From: Pararhodospirillum photometricum DSM 122
Lineage (GTDB): Bacteria > Pseudomonadota > Alphaproteobacteria > Rhodospirillales > Rhodospirillaceae
Assembly (NCBI RefSeq): GCF_000284415.1
Contig: NC_017059.1
Coordinates: forward strand, 1,557,213-1,578,084
Length of the DNA stretch: 20,872 bases
Reading direction: 5' to 3'
This document shows positions 1 through 6,913 of the stretch, in pieces. Position 1 is the stretch's first letter, and every line of letters starts with the position of its first letter. The notes beneath the pieces are model-generated. The model was given only the letters and a program-made list of their open reading frames with translations. It was not told where the DNA came from and searched no databases. The position numbers were made by a program, and so were the translations under genes.

Positions 1-339
1 AACCCTCATTCTTTCGGAAGAGGGTTTGGGAGGCCGCGCCTCCCCAGCCTTCCCTTTCTGGGCGATCCTCAGGGGGATGGTCGGGGCGGTCGATGCCGCC
101 TCCAGAATCGCCTGATAAGCCCGGAGGATTGGCGCCTCCCCGAGACCGGCGGCGACGTAAGCCGCATCCAGCTTCATCATCTGGTCGCAGTTGGGCTTGG
201 TGTCGTGGTCTGGGTCTGTCCACCGGTAGACGTGCGTGACACTTTTGCCGACGACGGCCGCCGCCTTCTCACGCCCCAGACCCACCATCACCTTCATGAT
301 GGCATCCTCGATAGACAGTGGTTCGCGCGGTTTGGTCAT
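1..339 (-). CDS. Partial phage-like helix-turn-helix protein, runs off the left edge
   Basis: An open frame on the minus strand starts at ATG 339-337 and is still open at base 1, giving 113 residues with the C-terminus missing. The N-terminal part (about residues 10-60) reads MKVMVGLGREKAAAVVGKSV followed by THVYRWTDPD, then a DQMMKLDAAYVAAG segment. This pattern of two helices and a recognition helix with a conserved WTDP resembles small phage or plasmid DNA-binding proteins of proteobacteria. From about residue 98 the frame passes through a dispersed palindromic repeat, which encodes GKAGEARPPKP, so the C-terminal residues probably derive from the repeat. It is divergent from the small gene at 456. 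The role is inferred only as DNA binding or regulation; the exact family is not recognised. Confidence 0.55.
   Translation of the reverse strand, partial: MTKPREPLSIEDAIMKVMVGLGREKAAAVVGKSVTHVYRWTDPDHDTKPNCDQMMKLDAAYVAAGLGEAPILRAYQAILEAASTAPTIPLRIAQKGKAGEARPPKPSSERMRV
28..44. repeat. Dispersed palindrome, copy 1
   Basis: GGGAGGC (28-34) and GCCTCCC (38-44) form a perfect 7-bp inverted repeat around CGC. The flanks (TCCCCAGCCTTCCC on the right) match the other copies in this window. It is preceded by a second inverted repeat, AACCCTC (1-7) with GAGGGTT (20-26). Unlike the other copies it lies inside an open reading frame. Confidence 0.7.
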
Positions 340-418
340 TGTTTGCACCTATAGCGATTCACATGGACCCGTTTCCCCGAATCATCGGACGATCTCTTTG
401 TCAGCAGTCACCCGGAAC

Positions 419-436
419 GTGCGGCGGCAACCGCAC
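419..436 (+). promoter_or_regulatory. Hairpin just upstream of the small gene at 456
   Basis: GTGCGG (419-424) and CCGCAC (431-436) form a perfect 6-bp stem around CGGCAA. It lies directly before the GAGGAG ribosome binding site (442-447) of the gene starting at 456, in the 116-bp gap between two divergent genes. It could be an operator or a 5' UTR hairpin. Only the symmetry is seen; the role is a guess. Confidence 0.25.
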
Positions 437-455
437 CCGGCGAGGAGATCGAGAG

Positions 456-752
456 ATGAAACCGGTTCGGATCATCGGCATGGCGTGGTTCCGTCGAGAA
501 GATTGGCCCCGCGTTCGGGACATCATGGAGGACGCCGACGCCCTCCCGGCGACCTACGAAAAGTGGCTATACCGCGCCGAAAAGGGCGAGAAGCTCATGG
601 GCAAGAGCGGGGTAGTCGTGAAGCGCGCTTACATCGACCCCGAGACCTTCCCCGATTGGTGTGCCGCCCACAGCCTGAACATCGACGCCCAGGGCCGCAC
701 ACGGTTCGCCGCTGATTGGGTCCGGAAAGAAGAGAGGCTCGCCGAAGACTAG
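456..752 (+). CDS. Small conserved hypothetical protein
   Basis: The product is 98 residues. The start at ATG 456 is chosen because GAGGAGAT lies 8-14 bases upstream and because the protein then begins MKPVRIIGMAWFRREDW, a natural start. The frame is open further upstream, but those residues are low-quality. The sequence has the form of small soluble proteins in many proteobacteria with a WFRxEDWxxxRxIxED start, a central ATYEKWLYRAEKGEKLM helix, and a DPETFPDWCAAHSLNIDAQG segment before an alpha-helical tail. No catalytic motif, signal peptide or membrane segment is visible. It lies between two phage-like regulatory genes. Function unknown. Confidence 0.6.
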   Translation: MKPVRIIGMAWFRREDWPRVRDIMEDADALPATYEKWLYRAEKGEKLMGKSGVVVKRAYIDPETFPDWCAAHSLNIDAQGRTRFAADWVRKEERLAED

Positions 753-779
753 GGTGGTGAACATCGGGGGCTCCTTGAG

Positions 780-989
780 TTAGGCGGCTTTGTCGGGGGA
801 AGCGCGGTGGCGCTCCATGAAATCCCGAACTCGCTGTTCGTTTTCCGGCCACATCCGACCGCCGGAACGCAGACGCCGGACTAGCTTTCCGTCGTTTACC
901 GCAGCGCGACCAAATGTCGTCTCCGCCATCCCAGTGGCGCGACAGAAGCATTCGATATCCGCCACAAGCTGTGAGAATTTCGCGTTCAT
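780..989 (-). CDS. Small Cro-like helix-turn-helix protein
   Basis: The product is 69 residues starting MNAKFSQLVADIECFCR. Residues 17-43 (ATGMAETTFGRAAVNDGKL, then VRRLRSGG) read as a helix-turn-helix: a short helix, a turn with GMAETTFG, and a basic recognition helix. The frame could be extended upstream by nine residues to 1016. ATG 989 is preferred because a strong promoter (TTGACC, 17 bp, TATCAT) places the transcript start at or next to it, implying a leaderless mRNA. It is divergent from the S24 repressor at 1076 with operators in between, the geometry of a cro/cI pair. A Cro-like role is inferred from position and size; the sequence alone supports only DNA binding. Confidence 0.55.
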   Translation of the reverse strand: MNAKFSQLVADIECFCRATGMAETTFGRAAVNDGKLVRRLRSGGRMWPENEQRVRDFMERHRASPDKAA

Positions 990-995
990 AGAGGT

Positions 996-1024
996 ATGAT
1001 ATGGGACATATCCCATCAGGTCAA
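996..1024 (-). promoter_or_regulatory. Sigma70-type promoter of the cro-like gene
   Basis: On the minus strand TTGACC (1024-1019), a 17-bp spacer (1018-1002) and TATCAT (1001-996) match the sigma70 consensus at 5 of 6 positions in each box. The predicted start point is close to 989, which is the ATG of the cro-like gene. The spacer contains the whole palindrome at 1001-1016, so repressor bound there would block polymerase. Confidence 0.6.
1001..1016. promoter_or_regulatory. Operator 1 of the phage-type switch
   Basis: ATGGGA-CATA-TCCCAT is a perfect 6-bp dyad with a 4-bp centre, located between the -35 and -10 boxes of the leftward promoter. It shares the TGGGA-n4-TCCCA core with the site at 1059-1076. 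A degenerate third copy (TGGGA at 1025-1029, then CGCT and TCCTG) lies between them. Confidence 0.6.
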
Positions 1025-1058
1025 TGGGACGCTTCCTGCCTTCCGCCGCGTGATGCCG

Positions 1059-1076
1059 TGTGGGATCATTCCCACA
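1059..1076. promoter_or_regulatory. Operator 2, overlapping the repressor start codon
   Basis: TGTGGGA-TCAT-TCCCACA is a perfect 7-bp dyad with a 4-bp centre and the same TGGGA-n4-TCCCA core as operator 1. Its last base is the A of the repressor ATG (1076). GATCAT (1064-1069) inside it could be the -10 box of the repressor promoter, which would give a leaderless mRNA that the repressor controls itself. Confidence 0.6.
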
Positions 1077-1756
1077 TGAGCACGATGCCGGAACGCCTTG
1101 GCGAGCTAATGAAGAAAAAAGGGCTAAAGCAGAAGGCCCTTGCCCTTAAAGCTGGTCTCAACGAAACCGCCATTAGAGACATACTTGTCGGAAAGTCGAA
1201 AAATCCGACAGCAAAGACGATATCCGCTATTGTTGCCGTGTTAGGGGAAGAGGCGTCCGAGATTTTCTTTGGAGGTCAACCCATGACCATTTCAAAAGAA
1301 AGTGCCTCGCAAAGCACAATCATAGAATGGTGTGGCAAGGACATCGCCGCCATTCCGCAATATGATGCAGATTTTTCGGCTGGGCATGGGTCAATCATCG
1401 GGCCAGATTCAGCCCCATTAGGGTTTCAGTTCATCGAATGCCAGTGGTTGAGCGCGGTAACCTCCGCATCTCCCGATGACTTAGCTGTTGTCAAAGTTGC
1501 CGGAGATTCTATGGAGCCGACACTATCTAATGGCGACTGGATATTGATTGACAGGACACAATCCCGGGTTCGTCGTGACGGTATTTATGCCCTGTCATTT
1601 GATGATGCGTGCTGGGTTAAGCGGCTTTCCGTTAACTTCAAAGACAAAAATATTCGCATTATCAGCGACAATCAATCGTATCCGATGATTGAAATTGAAG
1701 AGGAGCGCCTCACTGTTATTGGCCGTGTCGTCTGGATCGTTGGGCGGCGCGTCTAA
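1076..1756 (+). CDS. CI/LexA-like phage repressor (HTH plus S24 peptidase)
   Basis: The product is 226 residues. An N-terminal XRE-type helix-turn-helix spans about residues 5-62 (KKKGLKQKALALKAGLNETA, then IRDILVGKSKNPTAKTI). The C-terminal S24/LexA-like domain spans about 95-226. The expected serine is S145 in GDSMEP and the expected lysine is K182 in CWVKRL. A likely self-cleavage site is A102-G103 in DFSAGHG. The family binds operators as a dimer and cleaves itself when RecA is activated by DNA damage. The start at 1076 is chosen over the longer frame at 1001 because it begins just before the HTH and overlaps operator 2. No clear ribosome binding site precedes it, consistent with leaderless translation. 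It is the best evidence that this region is a prophage remnant. Confidence 0.88.
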   Translation: MSTMPERLGELMKKKGLKQKALALKAGLNETAIRDILVGKSKNPTAKTISAIVAVLGEEASEIFFGGQPMTISKESASQSTIIEWCGKDIAAIPQYDADFSAGHGSIIGPDSAPLGFQFIECQWLSAVTSASPDDLAVVKVAGDSMEPTLSNGDWILIDRTQSRVRRDGIYALSFDDACWVKRLSVNFKDKNIRIISDNQSYPMIEIEEERLTVIGRVVWIVGRRV

Positions 1757-1802
1757 CCCATACACCCAAGATTGCATGACAGCACGCGAGGGAATTAAAG
1801 AA

Positions 1803-2357
1803 ATGGAGCGTTCCTTCATAAGATTTTTTAGAACTTTAAGAATTGAAATAACGTCCTTTTTTGCGTTTGTTTCCTTGTTGACCCTTCCAGAAATTGTGTT
1901 CGGTCAAGAACCTAGGCTAGAAATATCAAGCATCAGCAACATACAGGCCGCAGAGAAGTCTATGCGAGAAGTATTCGATCGAGGAGATTGCGAAGCCGCC
2001 ATCAAACAATCAACTGATCTATCAGAAAAAACGAAGGTAGTTATATCACTTGTTGACGCAGCTATGATTCCGCTTACCAACCAAAACTCAATAGACGTTG
2101 GCAACGTTAGTTTGAGCGCTAAACAGTACTTTTCAGCAAACAGAACCCTTTTGAGAAAATTAAAAAACACTACGGCTCTATCTTTAACAATAAAGGCCGA
2201 ATGCCTCGCAAAGATCAACGAAAGAAATGGGGCTGCAAGAGCATACACAGAAGCAATATCCTACATAAGCCCATCGGAAACTGAGTTGTGGAAACGTGCG
2301 CGCGCTGGCATTTACAATATAATAGGGTTTTATGATGAGCCGCTTATTTCTGAGTAA
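1803..2357 (+). CDS. Hypothetical secreted or periplasmic protein with helical repeats
   Basis: The product is 184 residues from ATG 1803, which has GAGGG ten bases upstream. Residues 1-36 look like a signal peptide: basic start (MERSFIRFFRTLR), a hydrophobic stretch (ITSFFAFVSLLTLPEIVFG), and possible cleavage before QEPRLE. The mature part is helical. The segments KAECLAKINERNGAARAYTE and AISYISPSETELWKRARAGI resemble a degenerate tetratricopeptide pair. There are two cysteines, in RGDCEAA and KAECLA. The gene is clearly AT-richer than the flanking core genes, indicating recent transfer. It lies between the repressor and the Mrr-like nuclease, co-directional with both. No function is recognised. 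Confidence 0.6.
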   Translation: MERSFIRFFRTLRIEITSFFAFVSLLTLPEIVFGQEPRLEISSISNIQAAEKSMREVFDRGDCEAAIKQSTDLSEKTKVVISLVDAAMIPLTNQNSIDVGNVSLSAKQYFSANRTLLRKLKNTTALSLTIKAECLAKINERNGAARAYTEAISYISPSETELWKRARAGIYNIIGFYDEPLISE

Positions 2358-2408
2358 TATTTAGGATGAGGGTGTTTTTCTGCGTGCGGGATAGCTTGGG
2401 AGGAGCAA

Positions 2409-3377
2409 GTGACCGAAGAGGGAGGCCCACAAGAAGAAGGTATCGGCCGAGCACGCTCTTGGCTGGCAGGCCTTTTTGTGAGGTCCATATCCTCGCTACG
2501 GCCAAGCAGTAAGCAAGATATCGCCGACTGGCTTTATCACTCCAAAGAAATCCTTGAGGGCGACGGGAGCAAGGCCGAAAAGGCCAAAGAGCTATCCAGG
2601 TCTATAGACGGCAGGGAGTCCGCTTCGCTTTTTGTTCGAGGCATCGTTGAGGCAATCAAATCCTACAAGGACGCCCCCATACCGATGTCCCTCAAGGTTG
2701 CCATCCCAATAACTGCTGTTGCCACGCCGGTTTTCTGGGGTCAAGGCGTCGGGGTTGCGGCGTTTGGCGGGGCTGTTGGGCTCCCTGCCTTGCTGCTGGT
2801 GTTTCTTGGGTCGGCGGGGATCGGCGCTATCCTGGACGACATTTCCCGCACCCCCGCTGGCGCTGTGCCTCTGAGCGTGATGATCCTTGAGATCATCGCC
2901 CGGGGTGAAATTGCAAGGCGCACAACGGCAGCAATGAAGGAGGCTATGCGGGCCGAACCGATCCGGCCTCGCCGCGCAGCGATGCCGGTCGATGAGGCCG
3001 AGACCCGCAAGCGCCTCATGAAGATGGATCCCTACGCCTTCGAGGCTCACGTCGTAAGCTTTTTTGAAGCCGAAGGCGTGCGTGCGTGGGTCACGAAGAA
3101 GTCGAACGACATGGGCGTTGATGGCTTTGTTGACGGCCCGGACGGCCTGATCGTCATCCAATGCAAGCGGTACGCACTAGACAACTTGGTTGGCGCTCCG
3201 GAAGTCCAGCAGTTCAAGGGCGTAATTGAAGAGAATGAGGCACTTAAAGGATACATTGTCACCACGTCCTATTTTTCTACACCAGCCCAGGCTTCGGCAG
3301 CAAAATCCGATCGTGTGGTGTTGGTGGATGGGGACGAGTTGATCCGATGGCACCGCGAAGAGCGTGTGACTAGGTAA
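2409..3377 (+). CDS. Membrane-anchored Mrr-type restriction endonuclease
   Basis: The product is 322 residues from GTG 2409, with GGGAGGAGC placed immediately upstream. Residues 1-90 are helical and charged. Residues about 94-148 (MSLKVAIPITAVATPVFWG to VFLGSAGIGAIL) are hydrophobic and can form two membrane segments. A linker follows, then an Mrr catalytic domain from about 198: DPYAFEAHVVSFFEAEGVRA, the D of MGVDGFV, the Q-x-K motif in VIQCKRY, and the typical NLVGAPEVQQFKGVI helix. D...QxK is the PD-(D/E)xK core of this family, which cuts foreign or modified DNA. Membrane anchoring is not part of the classical soluble Mrr. A defence role is inferred from the domain and the accessory setting; the trigger is unknown. 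Confidence 0.82.
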   Translation: MTEEGGPQEEGIGRARSWLAGLFVRSISSLRPSSKQDIADWLYHSKEILEGDGSKAEKAKELSRSIDGRESASLFVRGIVEAIKSYKDAPIPMSLKVAIPITAVATPVFWGQGVGVAAFGGAVGLPALLLVFLGSAGIGAILDDISRTPAGAVPLSVMILEIIARGEIARRTTAAMKEAMRAEPIRPRRAAMPVDEAETRKRLMKMDPYAFEAHVVSFFEAEGVRAWVTKKSNDMGVDGFVDGPDGLIVIQCKRYALDNLVGAPEVQQFKGVIEENEALKGYIVTTSYFSTPAQASAAKSDRVVLVDGDELIRWHREERVTR

Positions 3378-3399
3378 CGACCGAGGCAGGAGGCCAGCC

Positions 3400-3759
3400 A
3401 TGAGCGCATCCGCAATCCTCAAGCTCCAGCGATCCGGCTTCACCCAAGAGCAGGTCGAAGCCCTGGCCGAGTTCATGGACACCCAAGCCGCCAGCAAGGC
3501 GGACCTGGAGGCCGTGGCGCATCGGCTTGAGACGAAGATCACCGATGTGAGGAACGAGCTAAAGGCCGACATCGCGGAGGCAAGGACCGAGACCAAGGCG
3601 GGGCTCGCAGAAACCAAAGCCGACCTGAAAGCCGAAATGGCGGCGGTGCGCGTCGATGTGATCCGATGGGTTGTTGGCCTGCGGCCTCGTCGTCGAAAGT
3701 CGGCGATATTTATTTCCCGACCGGCTCGGCGGAGCTTGACGCCAACGACCTCAAGGTGA
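3400..3759 (+). CDS. Coiled-coil protein (DUF1640-like), C-terminus probably truncated
   Basis: The product is 119 residues with a strong AGGAGG ribosome binding site at 3388-3393. Residues 1-30 (SASAILKLQRSGFTQEQVEA, LAEFMDTQ) and a long coiled coil to about residue 88, with repeats of the type ETKAGLAETKADLKAE, match the DUF1640/CCDC90-like proteins of alphaproteobacteria. Those normally end in a membrane helix that begins like VIRWVVGLLLAQ. Here VIRWVVGL is followed by RPRRRKSAIFISRPARRSLT, which is an out-of-frame reading of OmpA-domain DNA. The natural membrane anchor is therefore lost at about base 3680. It might still be made as a soluble coiled-coil protein. Confidence 0.55.
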   Translation: MSASAILKLQRSGFTQEQVEALAEFMDTQAASKADLEAVAHRLETKITDVRNELKADIAEARTETKAGLAETKADLKAEMAAVRVDVIRWVVGLRPRRRKSAIFISRPARRSLTPTTSR

Positions 3760-4010
3760 TCCGGGAAATTGCCGCCTATCAGGTGCAATACGGCGGTCGC
3801 TTGCGGGTGGTCGGTTTTATATCAACCGGCGAAGGCTCTTATGGCGACGTGCGGACCCTGAAATTGGCTGCCCAACGGGCCGACGCGGTGGCAAACGCCT
3901 TGAAGCAGGCCCGCGTCGCCGCCGACCGGGTGACAGCTAGCGCCACCAGTGATGGCGCACCAGCAAACGACGCACGCTTTCAGCGCGTCGAGGTCTTCCT
4001 CGACGACTGA
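3666..4010 (+). pseudogene. OmpA-like C-terminal domain fragment
   Basis: From about base 3690 this frame encodes a peptidoglycan-binding OmpA-like domain: DIYFPTGSAELDANDLKVI, RLRVVGFISTGEG, then LKLAAQRADAVANALKQARV and a final FQRVEVFLDD. These correspond to the family's F.....L....L..ia, the v.G.tD..G loop and the RA..V...L helix. The usual acidic residue of the G-(H/F)-T-D loop is not present. There is no signal peptide or start context; the upstream part belongs to the coiled-coil gene in another frame. It is best explained as the tail of a lipoprotein or porin gene whose front was lost when the island formed. Confidence 0.55.
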
Positions 4011-4014
4011 GGGA

Positions 4015-4052
4015 CCCCGGCCTTCCCGCGCCGGTGCCCTGCCCGGCCGGGG
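4015..4052. terminator. GC-rich inverted repeat after the OmpA fragment
   Basis: CCCCGGCC (4015-4022) and GGCCGGGG (4045-4052) form a perfect 8-bp stem four bases after the TGA of the OmpA fragment. No U-tract follows, so it would be at best a weak or Rho-assisted terminator. The rest of the gap to 4145 is very GC-rich and holds no gene. Confidence 0.3.
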
Positions 4053-4144
4053 GGAACGGGAGCCCCGACCGGGAGAGACCTTGCTCCCGACACCGGGTCC
4101 GCTCCGTGCTTCCCCCTGGGGGCCGGAGGGGCCTTCTTCTCCTG

Positions 4145-5377
4145 ATGGACCAAACGGCCATGCACCCAGAGTTCTACCGGATCAAGCGCCTGCCGCCCTA
4201 CGTGTTCGCCGAGGTAAACGCGATGAAGGCCCAGGCACGGGCCGCCGGCGAGGACATCATCGATCTGGGGATGGGCAATCCCGACCAGCCCACCCCCAAA
4301 CACATCATCGACAAGCTGTGCGAAGCGGCCGCCAATCCGCGTGCCCACCGCTATTCGATGTCGCGTGGGATTCCGGGGCTGCGCAAGGCGTTGGCCGGCT
4401 ATTATGCCCGGCGCTTCAACGTTGAGCTGGATCCCGAGAGTGAGTGCATCGTCACCCTGGGATCGAAGGAAGGGCTCGCCAATCTCGCCCAGGCGATCAC
4501 CAGCCCCGGCGATGTGGTCTTGGCGCCGAACCCGAGCTATCCGATCCATGCCTTCGGCTTTATCATTGCCGGGGGCTCGGTGCGCCATATTCCGGCCCAC
4601 CCCGGCCCGGACTTTCTCCAAGCGCTCGAACGGGGCATGCAGCACTCGGTGCCCAAGCCGATGGCGGTGCTGCTGAACTTCCCGTCGAACCCCACGGCCT
4701 ATGTCGCCGACCTCGACTTTTACGGTCAGGTTGTGGACTTCTGTCGTTTTCACAAGATCTGGATTCTTTCGGATCTTGCGTATGCGGAGATCTATTTCAA
4801 CGACCAGCCGCCGCCCTCGGTGTTGCAGATCCCTGGCGCGCGCGATATTTGTATCGAGTTCACCTCGCTTTCCAAGACCTATAGCATGCCGGGCTGGCGC
4901 ATTGGTTTCGCAGCCGGCAACAAGCACCTGATCGGCGCCTTGACGCGCATCAAGTCTTATCTGGACTACGGCGCGTTCACGCCGGTGCAGGTGGCGGCAA
5001 CGGCGGCGTTGAACGGCCCCCAGGGCTGCATCGATGAAATCCGCACGCTGTATCGCGACCGCCGCGATGTGCTGATCGAGGGCTTGGCCCAAGCGGGGTG
5101 GGACGTTCCCTCGCCGCCGGCCACCATGTTTGCCTGGGCGCCGATTCCCAAGCCCTTCGAGCACATGGGCTCCTTGGAGTTCTCGAAACTCCTGATGCGG
5201 GAAGCCAAAGTGGCCGTGGCTCCCGGTGTGGGCTTTGGCGAACATGGCGACGACCATGTGCGCATTGCCTTGGTGGAAAACCGCCACCGGATCCGTCAGG
5301 CCGTGCGCAACATCAAGGCCTTCATGGCCCAGGCCGGCGCCACCGTGGCCCCGGACGAGGCCCACCCGGACGATTAA
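4145..5377 (+). CDS. alaC: AlaC-type alanine/LL-diaminopimelate-like aminotransferase
   Basis: The product is 410 residues, a class I/II PLP aminotransferase very close in layout to E. coli AlaC, which makes alanine from pyruvate with glutamate as donor. Visible landmarks are RLPPYVFAEV near the N-terminus, DLGMGNPDQPTP (41-51), SMSRGIPGLRKAL (71-83), NPSYPIHAFG (129-138), NFPSNPTA with N182, SDLAYAE with D210 and Y213 for the cofactor, and SLSKTYSMPGWRIGF with K244 as the PLP Schiff-base lysine. The C-terminal DDHVRIALVENRHRIRQA carries the substrate arginine. ATG 4145 is chosen; ATG 4160 is equally possible. Homologues are sometimes annotated as LL-diaminopimelate aminotransferases. It precedes hom in the same direction, an amino-acid biosynthesis pair. 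Confidence 0.92.
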   Translation: MDQTAMHPEFYRIKRLPPYVFAEVNAMKAQARAAGEDIIDLGMGNPDQPTPKHIIDKLCEAAANPRAHRYSMSRGIPGLRKALAGYYARRFNVELDPESECIVTLGSKEGLANLAQAITSPGDVVLAPNPSYPIHAFGFIIAGGSVRHIPAHPGPDFLQALERGMQHSVPKPMAVLLNFPSNPTAYVADLDFYGQVVDFCRFHKIWILSDLAYAEIYFNDQPPPSVLQIPGARDICIEFTSLSKTYSMPGWRIGFAAGNKHLIGALTRIKSYLDYGAFTPVQVAATAALNGPQGCIDEIRTLYRDRRDVLIEGLAQAGWDVPSPPATMFAWAPIPKPFEHMGSLEFSKLLMREAKVAVAPGVGFGEHGDDHVRIALVENRHRIRQAVRNIKAFMAQAGATVAPDEAHPDD

Positions 5378-5395
5378 CCCCTGGGGTGGCCCCCT

Positions 5396-5432
5396 GCCTC
5401 CTTTTTGGTCCCTCAAACAACCAAAAGGAGGC
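5396..5432 (+). terminator. Long hairpin between the aminotransferase and hom
   Basis: GCCTCCTTTTTGGT (5396-5409) pairs with ACCAAAAGGAGGC (5420-5432) with one bulged T and a 10-base loop. It begins 19 bases after the aminotransferase stop. There is no long U-tract, but the stem itself is stable. It may terminate the aminotransferase mRNA or act in the 5' UTR of hom. A second inverted repeat, CCCGAAG (5463-5469) with CTTCGGG (5509-5515), follows before hom. Confidence 0.45.
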
Positions 5433-5556
5433 GGGAGGTCCTGCCGTTGCGAAAGGCGGCACCCCGAAGGCCGTGTTTCACGCTCACCCTTTTCCCAAGC
5501 GTCCCACGCTTCGGGTCTCCCAGCCTCCCGACTTTCGATCAGGAAACGATCCGCGC

Positions 5557-6867
5557 ATGAAAGATCCCCACAAATCCGCCCCCCTGACCGTCGCCGTTGC
5601 TGGTTTGGGAACCGTCGGGGTCGGCACGCTCCGCGTGTTGAGCGATCAGGCCGCCCTTCTGGCTCGCCGGGCCGGACGGCCCATCGTGGTCACCGCCGTG
5701 TCGGCCCGCGACCACAACCGGGACCGGGGCATCGACCTGTCGCCCTACACGTGGTTCACTGACCCGGTGACCATGGCCCGCGAAGCCGAAGCCGACGTGG
5801 TGGTGGAACTCATTGGGGGATCGGAAGGGGCGGCCCGCGCCACCGTTGAAGCCGCGCTGGAGGCCGGCCGCCATGTGGTGACCGCCAATAAGGCCCTGCT
5901 CGCCCACCACGGCCTCGCCCTGGCCCAAAAGGCCGAGGCGGCTGACCTTGGTCTGTTCTACGAGGCGGCGGTGGCCGGTGGGATCCCCATCATCAAGGCC
6001 CTGCGGGAAGGACTGGCGGCCAATGAGATCCGCTCGGTGCAAGGCATCCTCAACGGGACGTGCAACTACATCCTGACGACGATGCGCGAGACCGGGCGCG
6101 ATTTCGACGACGTGCTGGTCGAGGCCCAGGACCTGGGCTACGCCGAGGCCGATCCCAGCTTCGACATCGACGGCATTGATGCCGCCCACAAGCTGACCTT
6201 GCTCGCCAGCCTTGCCTTCCGCCAGCCCATCGACTTGGCGGCGGTTTCGGTGCAGGGCATCCGCCACCTCTCGGCGCTCGACATCCGCTTTGCCGGAGAG
6301 TTGGGCTATCGCATCAAGCTGCTGGCCACGGGCGAGCGCCGGCCCGAGGGCGTGGACTGTCGCGTGGCCCCGGTGATGGTGCCCCTCGACTCGCCCCTGG
6401 CCCCGGTCGAGGGCGTTTACAACGCCGTGGTCACCGAGGGCGACTTTGTGGGGCGCAGCGTGTTCCAGGGCCGGGGCGCCGGCGCAGGGCCCACGGCCTC
6501 GGCGGTGGTGGCCGACTTGGTGGACTTGGCGTGCGGCCGCTTTGCCCCCACCTTGGGAGTCGCGGTGGCCGATCTGGAGCAGGTCGGCACTAACGCCGCC
6601 CCTTGCGCTCCGGCCGAGCGCTACTATGTCCGTCTGACCGTGCTCGATCGCCCCGGCGTCTTTGCCGACATCGCGGGCATCTTGCGCGACGAGCATGTTT
6701 CCATGGAATCGATCCTGCAACATGACCGCGATCCCGGAGAGACCGTGCCGGTAGTGATGATTCTGCACGAAACCGACGAAACCCCGCTGGCCCGGGCCGT
6801 GAGCCGGCTCGCCTCCCTGGAAACGGTGGTGGCGCCGCCGCGTGTCATCCGCATTGGCCGCTGCTGA
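5557..6867 (+). CDS. hom: Homoserine dehydrogenase
   Basis: The product is 436 residues. It reduces aspartate semialdehyde to homoserine with NAD(P)H, the branch point to threonine, methionine and isoleucine. The N-terminal Rossmann fold shows VAVAGLGTVGVGTLRVL (GxGxxG at 16-21), followed by TANKALLAHHG. The catalytic domain shows YEAAVAGGIPIIKALREGL, GILNGTCNYILTTM and EADPSFDIDGIDAAHKLTLL with the conserved lysine. A C-terminal ACT domain starts at about residue 355 (YYVRLTVLDRPGVFADIAGI), which in this family senses threonine. The start at 5557 is chosen because it lies just before the Rossmann fold; the ribosome binding site is weak (AGGAAA). It is monofunctional, with no aspartokinase domain. 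Confidence 0.97.
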   Translation: MKDPHKSAPLTVAVAGLGTVGVGTLRVLSDQAALLARRAGRPIVVTAVSARDHNRDRGIDLSPYTWFTDPVTMAREAEADVVVELIGGSEGAARATVEAALEAGRHVVTANKALLAHHGLALAQKAEAADLGLFYEAAVAGGIPIIKALREGLAANEIRSVQGILNGTCNYILTTMRETGRDFDDVLVEAQDLGYAEADPSFDIDGIDAAHKLTLLASLAFRQPIDLAAVSVQGIRHLSALDIRFAGELGYRIKLLATGERRPEGVDCRVAPVMVPLDSPLAPVEGVYNAVVTEGDFVGRSVFQGRGAGAGPTASAVVADLVDLACGRFAPTLGVAVADLEQVGTNAAPCAPAERYYVRLTVLDRPGVFADIAGILRDEHVSMESILQHDRDPGETVPVVMILHETDETPLARAVSRLASLETVVAPPRVIRIGRC

Positions 6868-6913
6868 CCCGAAGAGGACGCTCCTGTCCCTCTTCCCCTG
6901 ACTTGTAACAAGG

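Noticed and set aside
236..715. 159-residue plus-strand frame over the left-edge gene and the small gene
   Set aside because: It overlaps the better-supported genes at 1-339 (minus) and 456-752, and has a basic, low-information C-terminus.
1..3700. Complete prophage
   Set aside because: No integrase, structural, lysis or replication genes and no attachment repeats are visible, so only a remnant can be claimed.
3980..5416. 478-residue open frame on the minus strand opposite the aminotransferase
   Set aside because: It is rich in G, R and H with no domain pattern, and lies opposite a clear gene; it is a shadow of high GC content.
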